Assembly (NCBI GenBank): GCA_965204875.1
Contig: OZ242020.1
Coordinates: forward strand, 2,418,001-2,482,000
Reading direction: 5' to 3'
Source: Aldehydirespirator sp965204875
GTDB taxonomy: Bacteria; Actinomycetota; Acidimicrobiia; Acidimicrobiales; Aldehydirespiratoraceae
Length of the DNA: 64,000 nt
Below the pieces are notes generated by a model. That model did no database searches and was not told the origin of the DNA. It saw nothing but the letters and a program-made list of their open reading frames with translations. A program made the position numbers and the translations under genes. This document shows positions 34,490 to 43,677 of this stretch, piece by piece. Position 1 is the stretch's first letter, and each line of letters begins with the position of its first letter.

Positions 34490-36263
34490 CCGAATCCGCA
34501 ACACCTCGATCATCGCCCACATCGACCACGGCAAGTCGACGCTCGCCGACCGGATGCTGGAGCTCACGGGCGCCGTCGATGCCCGCGAGATGCGCGAGCA
34601 GTTCCTCGACTCGATGGACCTCGAGCGTGAGCGCGGCATCACCATCAAGCTGCAGTCGGTCCGCCTCGAGTGGCGCGACCACGTCATCAACCTGATCGAC
34701 ACTCCCGGCCACGTCGACTTCTCCTACGAGGTCAGCCGCTCGCTGGCGGCGTGTGAGTCTGTGATCCTGGTGGTCGACGCGGCCCAGGGGATCGAGGCGC
34801 AGACCCTCGCCAACTGCTATCAGGCCATCGAGAACGATCTGGAGGTTCTGGCCGTCCTCAACAAGATCGACCTCCCGGCAGCCGACGCCGACCGGTGCGC
34901 CGAGGAGATCGAGCGGGTTCTGGGCATCCCCGCCGGCAGCGTCCTGCGCATCTCGGCCAAGACGGGCGAGGGTGTGGTGGAGCTGCTCGACGCCGTGATC
35001 GAGCGGACGCCCCCGCCGGTGGGGTCGCCCGGCGAGCCGCTGCAGGCGCTGATCTTCGACTCGCACTTCGACCAGTACCGGGGGGTGGTGTCGTCGGTGC
35101 GGGTGGTCAACGGAGTGCTCGACGTCGACACCAGGCTGAGGTTCATGCAGGCGGGCACCTGCCACGAGCCCGACGAGATCGGCGTCCGCACCCCCGCAGA
35201 GCGCCGGGTGGACCGCCTCGGCCCAGGCGAGACGGGCTACCTCATCGCCGGCATCAAGGACGTGGGCGAGGCTCGCTCGGGCGAGACGGTCACCGACGAC
35301 CGCCGCCCGGCGCCGGCGCCGCTGGAGGGCTATGCCGAGCCCAAGCCGATGGTGTTCGCCGGCCTGTACCCGACCGAGGGAGACGAGTTCTCGAGCCTGC
35401 GCGCCGCGCTCACCAAACTGAGACTGAACGACGCCGGCTTCACCTACGAGCCCGAGACCTCGGGCGCGCTCGGGTTCGGGTTCCGCTGCGGCTTCCTGGG
35501 ACTGCTGCACATGGAGATCGTGCGCGAGCGGCTCGAGCGCGAGTTCGACCTGTCCTTGATCTCCACGGCCCCCTCGGTGGAGTACCGGGTGAGGGGGGCG
35601 AGCGGCGAGGAGACCGTCGTGTCCAACCCTTCCGACATGCCCCCCGCGGGCGAGATCTCGGCCATAGCCGAGCCGTATCTGAGGGTCGCGGTGATCAGCC
35701 CGGCCGGCTACACGGGGGCGCTGATGGAGCTCTGCCAGTCCCGGCGCGCCGAGATGCTGCAGATGGAGTACCTGTCGCCGGAGCGCGTGGAACTGCGCTA
35801 CCGGCTGCCGCTCGCAGAGGTGGTGGTGGACTTCTTCGACCAGCTCAAGAGCCGCACCCAGGGCTACGCGAGCCTCGACTACGACGCCGACGGGTACGGC
35901 GTATCCGACCTCGTTAAGGTCGATGTGCTGCTGCAGGGCTCGCCCGTGGACGCGTTCTCGACCATCGTGCATCGCGACAGGGCCTACGGCTACGGCAGGG
36001 CGATGGTCGGGCGGCTCCGGGAGCTGATCCCGCGCCAGCAGTTCGAGGTCCCCATCCAGGCCGCGATCGGCGGCCGCATCATCGCCAGGGAGACGGTCCG
36101 CGCCTACCGCAAGGACGTGACCGCCAAGCTCTACGGCGGCGACGTGACCCGCAAGCGCAAGCTGCTCGACAAGCAGAAGCAGGGCAAGAAGCGCATGAAG
36201 AGCATCGGTCGTGTGGAGATCCCCCAGGAGGCGTTCATCTCCGCGCTCACCCTCGACGGCTAG
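34479..36263 (+). CDS. lepA: Elongation factor 4 (LepA) GTPase
   Basis: A 594-residue ribosome-associated translational GTPase of normal length. G1 AHIDHGKSTLADRM (residues 13-26), G2/G3 RERGITIK and DTPGHVDFSYEV, G4 NKID, G5 SAKTGEG; then domains II-III, the LepA-specific C-terminal domain with TKLYGGDVTRKRKLLDKQKQ-type sequence and KKRMKSIGRVEIPQEAF at the end. The start is fixed by the family N-terminus MDLHRIRNTSIIAH. hrcA follows after 10 bases. Confidence 0.97.
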   Translation: MDLHRIRNTSIIAHIDHGKSTLADRMLELTGAVDAREMREQFLDSMDLERERGITIKLQSVRLEWRDHVINLIDTPGHVDFSYEVSRSLAACESVILVVDAAQGIEAQTLANCYQAIENDLEVLAVLNKIDLPAADADRCAEEIERVLGIPAGSVLRISAKTGEGVVELLDAVIERTPPPVGSPGEPLQALIFDSHFDQYRGVVSSVRVVNGVLDVDTRLRFMQAGTCHEPDEIGVRTPAERRVDRLGPGETGYLIAGIKDVGEARSGETVTDDRRPAPAPLEGYAEPKPMVFAGLYPTEGDEFSSLRAALTKLRLNDAGFTYEPETSGALGFGFRCGFLGLLHMEIVRERLEREFDLSLISTAPSVEYRVRGASGEETVVSNPSDMPPAGEISAIAEPYLRVAVISPAGYTGALMELCQSRRAEMLQMEYLSPERVELRYRLPLAEVVVDFFDQLKSRTQGYASLDYDADGYGVSDLVKVDVLLQGSPVDAFSTIVHRDRAYGYGRAMVGRLRELIPRQQFEVPIQAAIGGRIIARETVRAYRKDVTAKLYGGDVTRKRKLLDKQKQGKKRMKSIGRVEIPQEAFISALTLDG

Positions 36264-36273
36264 CATCTCGCGC

Positions 36274-37260
36274 ATGCTCGACGAACGCAAGGCGGCCATC
36301 CTGTATGCCGTCGTGCAGGAGTACATCCGCACGGCGAGCCCGGTGGGCTCCACGCGGGCGGCCCGGACCCCCGGCGTGGACGTATCGCCGGCCACGGTGC
36401 GCAGCGAGATGGCGGCACTCGAGGAACAGCATTACCTGGTGCAGCCGCACACCAGCGCGGGGCGCGTCCCGACGGCCAAGGCGTACCGGTTCTTCGTCGA
36501 TCGCTGCAGGGGGCGCACCCTGGAGCTCGACGCAGCGGACCGGCGGCACGTGAACGACTTCTTCGCTGCGGACCATGGGGACTTCGAGTCGACGCTGTCC
36601 GACACCACGACGCTGCTGTCGGAGCTCACCGACTGGGTCGCGGTGGTCGTGGGCCCCAGTGCGGCCGTGGCCACGGTGCGCTCCGTGCAACTCGTGGACC
36701 TGTCGGCCCACACGGTGCTGGTGGTTGCGGTCATGTCCAACGGCGCGGTCGAGAAGCGCACGATCGAGACATCCGCGGAGACATCCCCGAGCGTGGTGGC
36801 CGAGGCGTCGCGGCGGCTGGCCCGCCGCGTGGTCGGCCTGGCGCTGGCCGACGTCGAGGACTGTGACGATGGCGAGGACCCGCTCCTGGCGGCGGCGCTG
36901 CGGGCCCTGCGCGAGGCCCAGGCCCACCACGAGGTGTTCGTCGGGGGCACGGCAAAGCTGACGGCCGCGTTCATGGACGCCGAGGAACTCAGCGAGGTGC
37001 TGAGCCTGCTGGAGCAGCAGGCTGTGGTGGTGGCCGCGATGAGGTCCGCTCTGGATCGCGGCAACCGCGTGGCGATCGGCGCCGAGACCGGTGTGCCCTC
37101 GCTGTCGGAGTGCTCGCTGGTGCTCGCGCCCTACAGTGTGTCCGATGCTCACGGCGGCACGGTCGGCGTGCTCGGGCCGATACGTATGGACTACCCGCAG
37201 GCTCTGTCGGCCGTGACGGCCGTGAGCCTGCGGCTCGGCGCGGTTCTGCGCGAGAGCTGA
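36274..37260 (+). CDS. hrcA: Heat-inducible transcription repressor HrcA
   Basis: A 328-residue HrcA. The N-terminal winged helix is typical (LDERKAAILYAVVQEYIRTA, SPATVRSEMAALEEQHYL, HTSAGRVPTAKAYRFFVD), followed by the GAF-like dimer domain and the end LGPIRMDYPQALSAVTAVS. HrcA represses chaperone genes through CIRCE operators; I see no TTAGCACTC-N9-GAGTGCTAA element in this window, so its targets are elsewhere. Order lepA-hrcA-dnaJ-rsmE is conserved, here without hemW. Confidence 0.95.
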   Translation: MLDERKAAILYAVVQEYIRTASPVGSTRAARTPGVDVSPATVRSEMAALEEQHYLVQPHTSAGRVPTAKAYRFFVDRCRGRTLELDAADRRHVNDFFAADHGDFESTLSDTTTLLSELTDWVAVVVGPSAAVATVRSVQLVDLSAHTVLVVAVMSNGAVEKRTIETSAETSPSVVAEASRRLARRVVGLALADVEDCDDGEDPLLAAALRALREAQAHHEVFVGGTAKLTAAFMDAEELSEVLSLLEQQAVVVAAMRSALDRGNRVAIGAETGVPSLSECSLVLAPYSVSDAHGGTVGVLGPIRMDYPQALSAVTAVSLRLGAVLRES

Positions 37261-37330
37261 GTTGCCTGCTTGGCATAGCGGCCTGCAGCAGGCGGGCCGC
37301 CGTCAGCCCCCGGGTGTGAGCGGAAACTGA

Positions 37331-38446
37331 GTGGCCGATCACTATGAGACGCTCGGCGTGGCGCGCGACGCCACGGGCGAGGAGATCAAGCGCGCCTACC
37401 GCAAGAAGGCGCGCCAGTACCATCCTGACGCGAATCCGGGCGATCCCGGTGCCGAGGTCCGCTTCAAGGAGGTCAGCGCAGCCTACGAGGTGCTGTCGGA
37501 TCCCGAGCGCCGCTCGCGCTATGACCGCTTCGGCACCGACGACCTAGGCGCGGGGCGCGCTGCGGACCCCTTCGCGGGCGGGCTCGGGAGCCTCTTCGAT
37601 GCCTTCTTCGGGGATGCCTCGCCCTTCGGCGGCGGCATGTCGCAGCGCCGCCAGGGTCCGCCCAAGGGCGAGGACCTAGAGGCCTCGATCGACCTTGAGT
37701 TGCGCGACGTGGTGTTCGGCGCCGAGCGCGAGGTGAGCGTTCGCACCGCGCTGCGATGCGACGAGTGCGACGGGAGCGGGGCGGCCGCGGGCTCCTCGGC
37801 GCGGCGCTGCGATGACTGCCGCGGCTCCGGCCAGGTGCGAAGGGTGCGGCAGTCGGTGCTCGGCCAGATGGTGACCGCCGCGGCCTGCGACCGTTGCGGC
37901 GGTCTGGGCGAGGTGATCGACCAGCGATGTGCAACGTGCGACGGTCATGGTCGCACTCTCGACACGCGCAGCTACAGCGTGGACGTGCCGGTCGGTGTGG
38001 ACGACGGCACGACGCTGCGCCTCACAGGCAGGGGAGCGGCCGGGCCTCGCGGCGGGCCCAGCGGCGATCTGTATGTCCACACCCGGGTTCGCCCCCATCC
38101 GCAGTTCCGCCGCGAGGGGATCGACCTGGTTCACGATTTGCACATCCCGTTCACCCAGGCGGCGCTGGGGGCGCGCCTCGACTACGAGTCCCTTGACGGC
38201 TCCGAGAGCATCGTGATCCAGCGGGGCACCGAGACGGGCACCGTGCTGCGGCTGCGGGGCAGAGGTGTGCCCCATGTCCGCGGCCGCGGTCGAGGCGACC
38301 TGCTGATCCGCCTGGTGGTCGACGTGCCCGACGACCTCAGCGACGAGCAGGAGGATCTGGTGCGCCGGCTTGCCGAGCTGCGCGGCGAGCAGGTCGCGGC
38401 ACGCAGCGAGGGACTGTTCGGGCGGATCCGCACGGCGTTCAGGTGA
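37331..38446 (+). CDS. dnaJ: Chaperone DnaJ
   Basis: A 371-residue type I J-protein that delivers substrates to DnaK. J domain (residues 2-65) with HPD as YHPDANPGDP, G/F-rich region (GGLGSLFDAFFGDASPFGGG), zinc-binding domain with four CxxCxGxG-type motifs (CDECDGSG, CDDCRGSG, CDRCGGLG, CATCDGHG) and C-terminal substrate domains. The G/F region is short, as in the second actinobacterial DnaJ. GTG start; its TGA overlaps the GTG of rsmE. Confidence 0.96.
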   Translation: MADHYETLGVARDATGEEIKRAYRKKARQYHPDANPGDPGAEVRFKEVSAAYEVLSDPERRSRYDRFGTDDLGAGRAADPFAGGLGSLFDAFFGDASPFGGGMSQRRQGPPKGEDLEASIDLELRDVVFGAEREVSVRTALRCDECDGSGAAAGSSARRCDDCRGSGQVRRVRQSVLGQMVTAAACDRCGGLGEVIDQRCATCDGHGRTLDTRSYSVDVPVGVDDGTTLRLTGRGAAGPRGGPSGDLYVHTRVRPHPQFRREGIDLVHDLHIPFTQAALGARLDYESLDGSESIVIQRGTETGTVLRLRGRGVPHVRGRGRGDLLIRLVVDVPDDLSDEQEDLVRRLAELRGEQVAARSEGLFGRIRTAFR

Positions 38447-39138
38447 GTCATCCCGTTCGTAGCGGGGTGCCTCACGTTCTGGTCGCCGACGTTGACGAGC
38501 CGACCCTGGACGATCGCGACCGCCATCACCTTGAGCGTGTCCTGCGGCTCAGGGCGGGAGACGAGTTCACGGCGGGCGACGGGGCGGGACGCTGGCGGCT
38601 CTGCCGGCTCGCCGCCAGGGTCGAGCCTGCCGGTGAGGTCGTGTTCGAGCCGCCGGTGCGGCCGGAGTTGGCGGTCGGGTTCGCGGTTCTCAAGGGCGGG
38701 CGCAGCGAGCATGTGGTGAGCAAGCTCACCGAGTTGGGAATCGACCGGATCGTGCCGCTGGTGTCGGCACGCTCGGTGGTGCGTCCGGATGCCTCGCGGG
38801 CCGATGCCTTGCTCGAGCGCTGGCAGCGGGTGGCTCGCGAGGCGGTGATGCAGTGTCGGCGACCGTGGCTGCCGCTGATCGAGCCGCTGAGCGAGTTCGC
38901 TGAACTGGCTGTCGCCGGCGCGGTGTTGGCCGCCCAAGGCGGTCGGGCCCTGGCTTCCGTCGAGCGGTTCGTGCTCGTCGGACCCGAGGGCGGGTGGAGC
39001 GACGCAGAGATGTCCATGGTGCCGGACCATGTCGGCCTGGGGCCGAACGTGTTGCGAGCCGAGACGGCGGCCGTGGCCGCGGCGACCCTGCTGGCAGCGC
39101 GCCGCAGCCACCTTCTTCCAAGCGCAGCGACGTTGTAG
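38443..39138 (+). CDS. rsmE: 16S rRNA (uracil-1498-N3)-methyltransferase
   Basis: A 231-residue SPOUT-class methyltransferase. N-terminal PUA-like domain with HHLERVLRLRAGDEFTAGDG; SPOUT domain with KGGRSEHVVSKLTELGIDRI, SRA-type VAREAVMQCRRPWLP, and the knot loop FVLVGPEGGWSDAEMS followed by LGPNVLRAETAAVAA. The start overlaps the dnaJ stop by 4 bases (GTGA), which indicates coupled translation. Confidence 0.93.
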   Translation: MSHPVRSGVPHVLVADVDEPTLDDRDRHHLERVLRLRAGDEFTAGDGAGRWRLCRLAARVEPAGEVVFEPPVRPELAVGFAVLKGGRSEHVVSKLTELGIDRIVPLVSARSVVRPDASRADALLERWQRVAREAVMQCRRPWLPLIEPLSEFAELAVAGAVLAAQGGRALASVERFVLVGPEGGWSDAEMSMVPDHVGLGPNVLRAETAAVAAATLLAARRSHLLPSAATL

Positions 39139-39284
39139 CCGGTCGCCGCGTTCCGCTTGCTGCGGCGCGGTGACGATTCTCGCACCATCACGGCGCTCGG
39201 GCCGGGAGGCGGACGAGTCGTATGGGGTTGAGGTTTCTGCGCGAGTGGTGACAGTGGTTCTCTCTCAGGGGGTTCTCTCACGGG

Positions 39285-40598
39285 TCAGGCCGGGAGGCGG
39301 ATGATCTGGCCCGGATGGATCAGGTCCGGGTCGGCACCCACGACGTCGGTGTTGGCGTCGATCAGTCTGATCCAGTAGCGAGCGATCGTCAGATGGTCAT
39401 CGCCGCCACCGCGCTGGAACACTGTGGCCGCCGCGATGCCCCAGAGGTGATCACCGTCCTCGACCACCCAGGTGTCCGCCCCGCCTCGGTCGCCGCCCTG
39501 CGCGTGTCGCGGGCGCGCCGTCTCGGCACCGGAGTCGCGATCAGCAGCGGCCTCGCCGCGCTGGGCCGGTTCATCGCTGACCCGTTCGGTCGAGGAGCGC
39601 TGAGGCCCGTACCAGGTCTCGGGATCGTCGACGGCATCGGCCTGCGGGACGCGCAGCGTTGTAGCCATCGCGCCGAGTTCCGTTGCCGGGCCGAGGTCGG
39701 CTACCGCGTGCTGGTCTGCTGGCGGGTGCGCGGCATGGGAACGTGTGATCGAGGGATCCGACGCGCCGAGTTCCGTTGCCGGGCCGAGGGCGGCTACCGC
39801 GTGCTGGTCTGCTGGCGGGTGCGCGGCATGGGAACGTGTGATCGAGGGATCCGATGTGGCGTGTCGGATTGGGCCCAGGTCGGCTACCGCGTGGAAGAGC
39901 GTCAGCTGGCGGGCAGTGCCGGGGCGCGCGATCAAGGGATCCGAGCCGGGGGGTCGGGCATTGCGGGTCGCGGCGTTCGCTATGGCGGCGACAGGGGCGC
40001 CGGTCGTGCTCCGCTCGGCCGTGGCCATGCCGATGTCGGTGACTGTGTGCGGGCCCGACCGCGCTGGTAGCGCGAGATGCACTGTTGCGGCGGGCTTTGC
40101 CCCAGGCGCGCCGATCATTGGCTCAGTAGCGGTGCCCGGCTGCGCACGATCAGTGTTTGCCCCAGGGGTGCCGATCGTTGGCATGGCGCCGGCCGCTACC
40201 GCCTCGACTGTGCCGAGGTCGGTCACGCTGTACGCCGTCGGCGTCGTGGCGGTTGCCGCATAGCTGGAGGTCACCGCTGCGGCCAGGCTGCCGCCGGCGA
40301 TCACCCGGCGCAGCGCCGGCGTGGCCGCCCACCCCGCAAGGCGCTCGGTCCAGTGCCAGCGCGTGAGCGCGGCCACGACACCCAGCGCGCTGATCACGCC
40401 CAGGTAGCAGCAGAAGGCCAGTCCGCCGATGCGGACCAGCGACAGGGCCGCCACCGCCGTGCCCTGGCGTGACCACCACGCACCGAGCCGGTCCGGGTCG
40501 GTGAACGGCGGGGCCGGGAGCGCTGGTCCCGCCGCCTGCAGCACAGCGGCGAAAGCGACGGCGGCAAGCAGCAGGCCAAGGCCTCGTCGGGCGCTCAT
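39285..40598 (-). CDS. Membrane protein with C-terminal LysM domain
   Basis: A 437-residue protein with two or three N-terminal membrane segments (LGLLLAAVAFAAVLQAAG; VRIGGLAFCCYLGVISALGV), a long low-complexity extracytoplasmic region rich in Ala, Pro and Thr, and a C-terminal LysM-like domain (VVEDGDHLWGIAAATVF to LIHPGQIIRLPA), which would bind peptidoglycan. The linker contains a 31-residue in-frame duplication (SDPSITRSHAAHPPADQHAV in both copies). Its ATG overlaps the stop of the upstream pseudokinase gene by 4 bases. Similar LysM proteins accompany envelope or secretion genes; the function is not clear. Confidence 0.78.
   Translation of the reverse strand: MSARRGLGLLLAAVAFAAVLQAAGPALPAPPFTDPDRLGAWWSRQGTAVAALSLVRIGGLAFCCYLGVISALGVVAALTRWHWTERLAGWAATPALRRVIAGGSLAAAVTSSYAATATTPTAYSVTDLGTVEAVAAGAMPTIGTPGANTDRAQPGTATEPMIGAPGAKPAATVHLALPARSGPHTVTDIGMATAERSTTGAPVAAIANAATRNARPPGSDPLIARPGTARQLTLFHAVADLGPIRHATSDPSITRSHAAHPPADQHAVAALGPATELGASDPSITRSHAAHPPADQHAVADLGPATELGAMATTLRVPQADAVDDPETWYGPQRSSTERVSDEPAQRGEAAADRDSGAETARPRHAQGGDRGGADTWVVEDGDHLWGIAAATVFQRGGGDDHLTIARYWIRLIDANTDVVGADPDLIHPGQIIRLPA
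39670..39855. repeat. In-frame 93-bp tandem duplication in the LysM protein gene
   Basis: Copy one is 39670-39762 and copy two 39763-39855, nearly identical. The unit is 31 codons, so the reading frame is kept and the linker of the LysM protein is lengthened. Confidence 0.9.
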
Positions 40599-41923
40599 TG
40601 CATCCTCCTCGGGTCTAGTAGCCGCGACCCCGATGCGGTGAGCACACGCAGCAGGTCGCAGGATCCGTCGTGGAAAACCTCAACCCCGGTCGGCGCCTTG
40701 ACCGTCCAGCGCACCGGCCCGTCCAGGGTCTCGCCGGGCCCGGGCCAGGCGTCGAAGAGCACCACGGCACCCGTGGAGGGGCGCACGATCGCCGGCGCAG
40801 CCTCTCCGTCGCAGTCCCAGTCGCCCGTGACGACCAGGTCGCCCTCCAAGCCGACGGCGTACCTGCGGCCGCCGTGGTCCAGCACCGCCGCGGCATCGAC
40901 GGGCGCCGGCGCCTGCGAGGTTGCGAGCACGCTCTCGAAGGGCGGCGCGTCTGCCTGTGCCCGATCCGGCGGCGTGCCGTCATCGGACGCGGTGACCGCC
41001 TCGGATTCTGCGGCTCGCCGAGCCTGCGCCGACTCCGAAGAGGCCGGCACGACAGGCGCCTCGGTGGTCGAGCCGACTTCTCGGGAGGCGGTCACAGCCT
41101 CTGCAGCCGAGGCAGCATCCGCCCCGGCCGCCGCGCTGCCGCCCGGCAAGGGTGTGCCCTCCTCTGGCGCGGGCGATGCGTCGATGGCCACGACCTCCGC
41201 AGCGCCACGGTCGCGGCCGCGCCACCCGTTGAGGGCCACCGCGCCGGTTACCGCCAGCAGAACCGTCGCGGCCGCGTACAGGACCCGCCGCGGGACCCGC
41301 CTGGTGCGACCCGGCGGCTCGGCGCCGTCGGGTGGGCGGCGCTCGGGCCGCGGCGTGCGCTTGGCGAGGTGCTGGTCGAGTTTGCGGGCCAGTTCGCGGG
41401 CATCGATCCGGCCCGACGCGGCCGCGTCGGCCAGCGACGAGAGCTTGCCCGCCAGCGGACCCTTGGCGATGGACTCCTCGCAGCAGAGGTCGGCCAGGGC
41501 GGCCAGGTCGGCGAGCCGGTTCTGCGGGGTCGCCTCGCCCGCACGCGCCAGCCCGCACAGCACAGGCTGATCGTGCTCTCCGTGCAGCACGTGGGCCGGC
41601 GTGATGTGAAGGTGCGCCAGGCCCAGGTCGTGAAGGTCGGCCACGACCGCGGCCAGGGCGGCGACGCCGGCCGCTCGTTCCGCAGGGTCGGTGAGCGGCC
41701 GGGTGGCCCAGGTCTCGGAGCTGACGAACTCGGTGTGCAGCGCCGCGCCGCCGTCCGGCGCTCCGACCAGGTCGATGAAGCGCACCACGCCCGGATGCTG
41801 CAGACGCCTGAGCAGGTTGGCCTCGCGTTCCAGCTCGCCGGCCCGCTCCGCCGCGACCTGCTTGATCGCGATCAGCTGCTCGCCCGACCGGCTGACGGTC
41901 ACCGCGGCCATGGCCGCCGCCAC
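40595..41923 (-). CDS. Membrane-anchored pseudokinase
   Basis: A 442-residue protein with an N-terminal protein-kinase-like domain, a basic juxtamembrane stretch, one membrane segment (about 218-236, VLYAAATVLLAVTGAVAL) and an extracytoplasmic part ending in a beta-rich repeat (VTGDWDCDGEAAPAIVRPST). The VAIK-type lysine is present (LIAIKQV), but the HRD loop reads HLHITPAHVL instead of HRDxKPxN and the DFG loop reads VLCGLA, so catalysis is not expected. The LysM membrane protein is translationally coupled downstream; the two probably act together at the envelope. The GTG at 41923 or the ATG at 41911 could be the start. Confidence 0.75.
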   Translation of the reverse strand: MAAAMAAVTVSRSGEQLIAIKQVAAERAGELEREANLLRRLQHPGVVRFIDLVGAPDGGAALHTEFVSSETWATRPLTDPAERAAGVAALAAVVADLHDLGLAHLHITPAHVLHGEHDQPVLCGLARAGEATPQNRLADLAALADLCCEESIAKGPLAGKLSSLADAAASGRIDARELARKLDQHLAKRTPRPERRPPDGAEPPGRTRRVPRRVLYAAATVLLAVTGAVALNGWRGRDRGAAEVVAIDASPAPEEGTPLPGGSAAAGADAASAAEAVTASREVGSTTEAPVVPASSESAQARRAAESEAVTASDDGTPPDRAQADAPPFESVLATSQAPAPVDAAAVLDHGGRRYAVGLEGDLVVTGDWDCDGEAAPAIVRPSTGAVVLFDAWPGPGETLDGPVRWTVKAPTGVEVFHDGSCDLLRVLTASGSRLLDPRRMQ

Positions 41924-42134
41924 TCAGCCGCGTTCCGCCAAGTCACGCCGACCGAGGCACTGGGGAGGCCGGCCTCGGTGAGCCGCAGCTCATCCGCGTT
42001 CCGCGATGCCAGGCTGACAGGCACGAACATGAACATAACATGACATTACATAAATATTCAAAACAATCCAATCTGAGGCAGGCCGGAGTCCGCTGCGGGC
42101 TAGCGGCGATCACGACACCGGTATCCTCGCTGCC

Positions 42135-43661
42135 ATGGCCGGACCGCAGATCGTCGCTGTGGCGCCCGGCTCCCCGGCCGAGCGCGCCGGCCTGAGACCC
42201 GGCGACGAGGTCGAGCTCATCGCCGGGGAGTCGCCCCGGGACGTGATTCGCTGGCAGCTGCTAGCCGACGCCGCGGAGGTGCCGGTGGTGGCGCGCCGCG
42301 GCGGCGACCGCTTCTCGGTGGTGGTGCGCAAGCACGAGGGCCGGCCCCTCGGCGCCGATGTGGACGCCGCGGTGTTCGACGGCGTGCAGACCTGTGACAA
42401 CCACTGCGAGTTCTGCTTCGTCCACCAGCTGCCCAGGGGGATGCGCCGCTCGCTCTACCTCAAGGACGACGACTACCGCCTGTCCTTCCTGTACGGGAAC
42501 TTCACCACCCTCACCCGCTTCACCGAGCTCGACTACGAGCGTGTGGTCACCGAGCGGCTCTCGCCCCTGTACGTCTCGATCCACTCCACCGACCCCGACG
42601 TGCGGGCCTCGATACTGCAGAACCGGCGCGGCGCGGTGTCGCTGCGCTGGCTGCGGCTGCTCCTCGACGCCGGGATCGAGGTGCACGGCCAGGTCGTGGT
42701 GTGCCCCGGCGTCAACGGCGGCGACGTGCTCGAGGACACGCTGGCGGGCGTGCTCGACCGGTTCCCGGAGCTGCGGACGCTGTGCATCGTGCCGCTCGGA
42801 CTGTCGCGCTACAACCGCCAGCCGAGGATGCGGCTGCACACCCGTGGCGAGGCCGAGGCCGTGGTCGACCTTGTCGTGCGCTGGCAGGCGGTGTTCCTGC
42901 GGGCGCTGGGGCGGCGCCTGGCGTTCGCCGCCGACGAGTACTACCTGATGTGCGGGCGCAGTTTCCCGGCACTGGAGCACTACGAGGGCCTCGACATGCA
43001 CGAGGACGGCATCGGCATGGCCCGAGCCTTCGAGGCGGAGTTCAACGGGGCTGCCGTGGGTGCCGGAGGGTCGGCCGGCGCCGGAGAGCCCGCGGCGCCC
43101 CGCTCGGGCTTCTTCGCCTGGGTGGACGGCGCCCCGGCCGAGGGCTACAGGGCGCCCCGCCTGGACTCGCCCGCGGCGATGGTGTCCGCGGGCGCGGGCG
43201 GGGGCGTGGCGGCGGACCGGAACAGCGGCGCCTGCGGGGGAGTGGCAACTGCAGCGTCTCCGACGGTGCCCGGCAATCTTGCGGGCAGTGGAACGGGCGG
43301 GGGCGTGGCCGTTTCGCTGGGTTCGAGAGCTCGCCGGGACGCGCCCGCGGCCGTGCTCACCGGAACCCTCGGCGCGGCCGTCGTGGCGCCGCTGGTGCGC
43401 TCGCTGGACCGCAGCGACGTGCGGGTGCTGCCGGTGGAGAACCGCTTCTTCGGCGGCAACATCGGTGTGACGGGTCTGATGGTGGGCGACGACGTGGCCC
43501 GTGTCCTCGCTGCCGAGCCGCCGGGACATCGCTACCTGCTGCCCGACGTGTGCCTGAGCCGGGGACGCTTCCTGGACGGCCTGACGCCCGCCGACCTGCC
43601 ACGACCGGTGGAGGTGGTCGCCACCCGCGGCCGGGCGCTGCGCGACGCGCTGAAGCCGTGA
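42135..43661 (+). CDS. DUF512 radical SAM protein with PDZ-like domain (TIGR03279 type)
   Basis: A 508-residue protein: an N-terminal PDZ-like region (VAPGSPAERAGLRPGDEVEL), then a radical SAM cluster motif in CDNHCEFCFVHQLPRGMRRS and the downstream YVSIHSTDPDVRASIL, then DUF512. A glycine/alanine-rich insert of about 90 residues (roughly 300-395) interrupts the C-terminal part and is not usual. The C-terminus resumes with NRFFGGNIGVTGLMVGDDVA and LLPDVCLSRGRFLDGLT. It precedes der by 16 bases, a conserved pairing in actinobacteria and firmicutes. The reaction is unknown. Confidence 0.9.
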   Translation: MAGPQIVAVAPGSPAERAGLRPGDEVELIAGESPRDVIRWQLLADAAEVPVVARRGGDRFSVVVRKHEGRPLGADVDAAVFDGVQTCDNHCEFCFVHQLPRGMRRSLYLKDDDYRLSFLYGNFTTLTRFTELDYERVVTERLSPLYVSIHSTDPDVRASILQNRRGAVSLRWLRLLLDAGIEVHGQVVVCPGVNGGDVLEDTLAGVLDRFPELRTLCIVPLGLSRYNRQPRMRLHTRGEAEAVVDLVVRWQAVFLRALGRRLAFAADEYYLMCGRSFPALEHYEGLDMHEDGIGMARAFEAEFNGAAVGAGGSAGAGEPAAPRSGFFAWVDGAPAEGYRAPRLDSPAAMVSAGAGGGVAADRNSGACGGVATAASPTVPGNLAGSGTGGGVAVSLGSRARRDAPAAVLTGTLGAAVVAPLVRSLDRSDVRVLPVENRFFGGNIGVTGLMVGDDVARVLAAEPPGHRYLLPDVCLSRGRFLDGLTPADLPRPVEVVATRGRALRDALKP

Positions 43662-43677
43662 GCGAGGACCTGCTGCC

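Noticed and set aside
34251..36395. 714-codon open frame antisense to lepA (and similar long frames antisense to comEC at 31328-33556, DUF512/der at 42261-44597, and the phosphatase gene at 45271-46941)
   Set aside because: They mirror strongly recognised genes; GC-rich codon usage leaves the opposite strand open. Their translations are Arg/His/Gly-rich without motifs.
36264..37330. CIRCE operator near hrcA or dnaJ
   Set aside because: No TTAGCACTC-type inverted repeat is visible in front of either gene.
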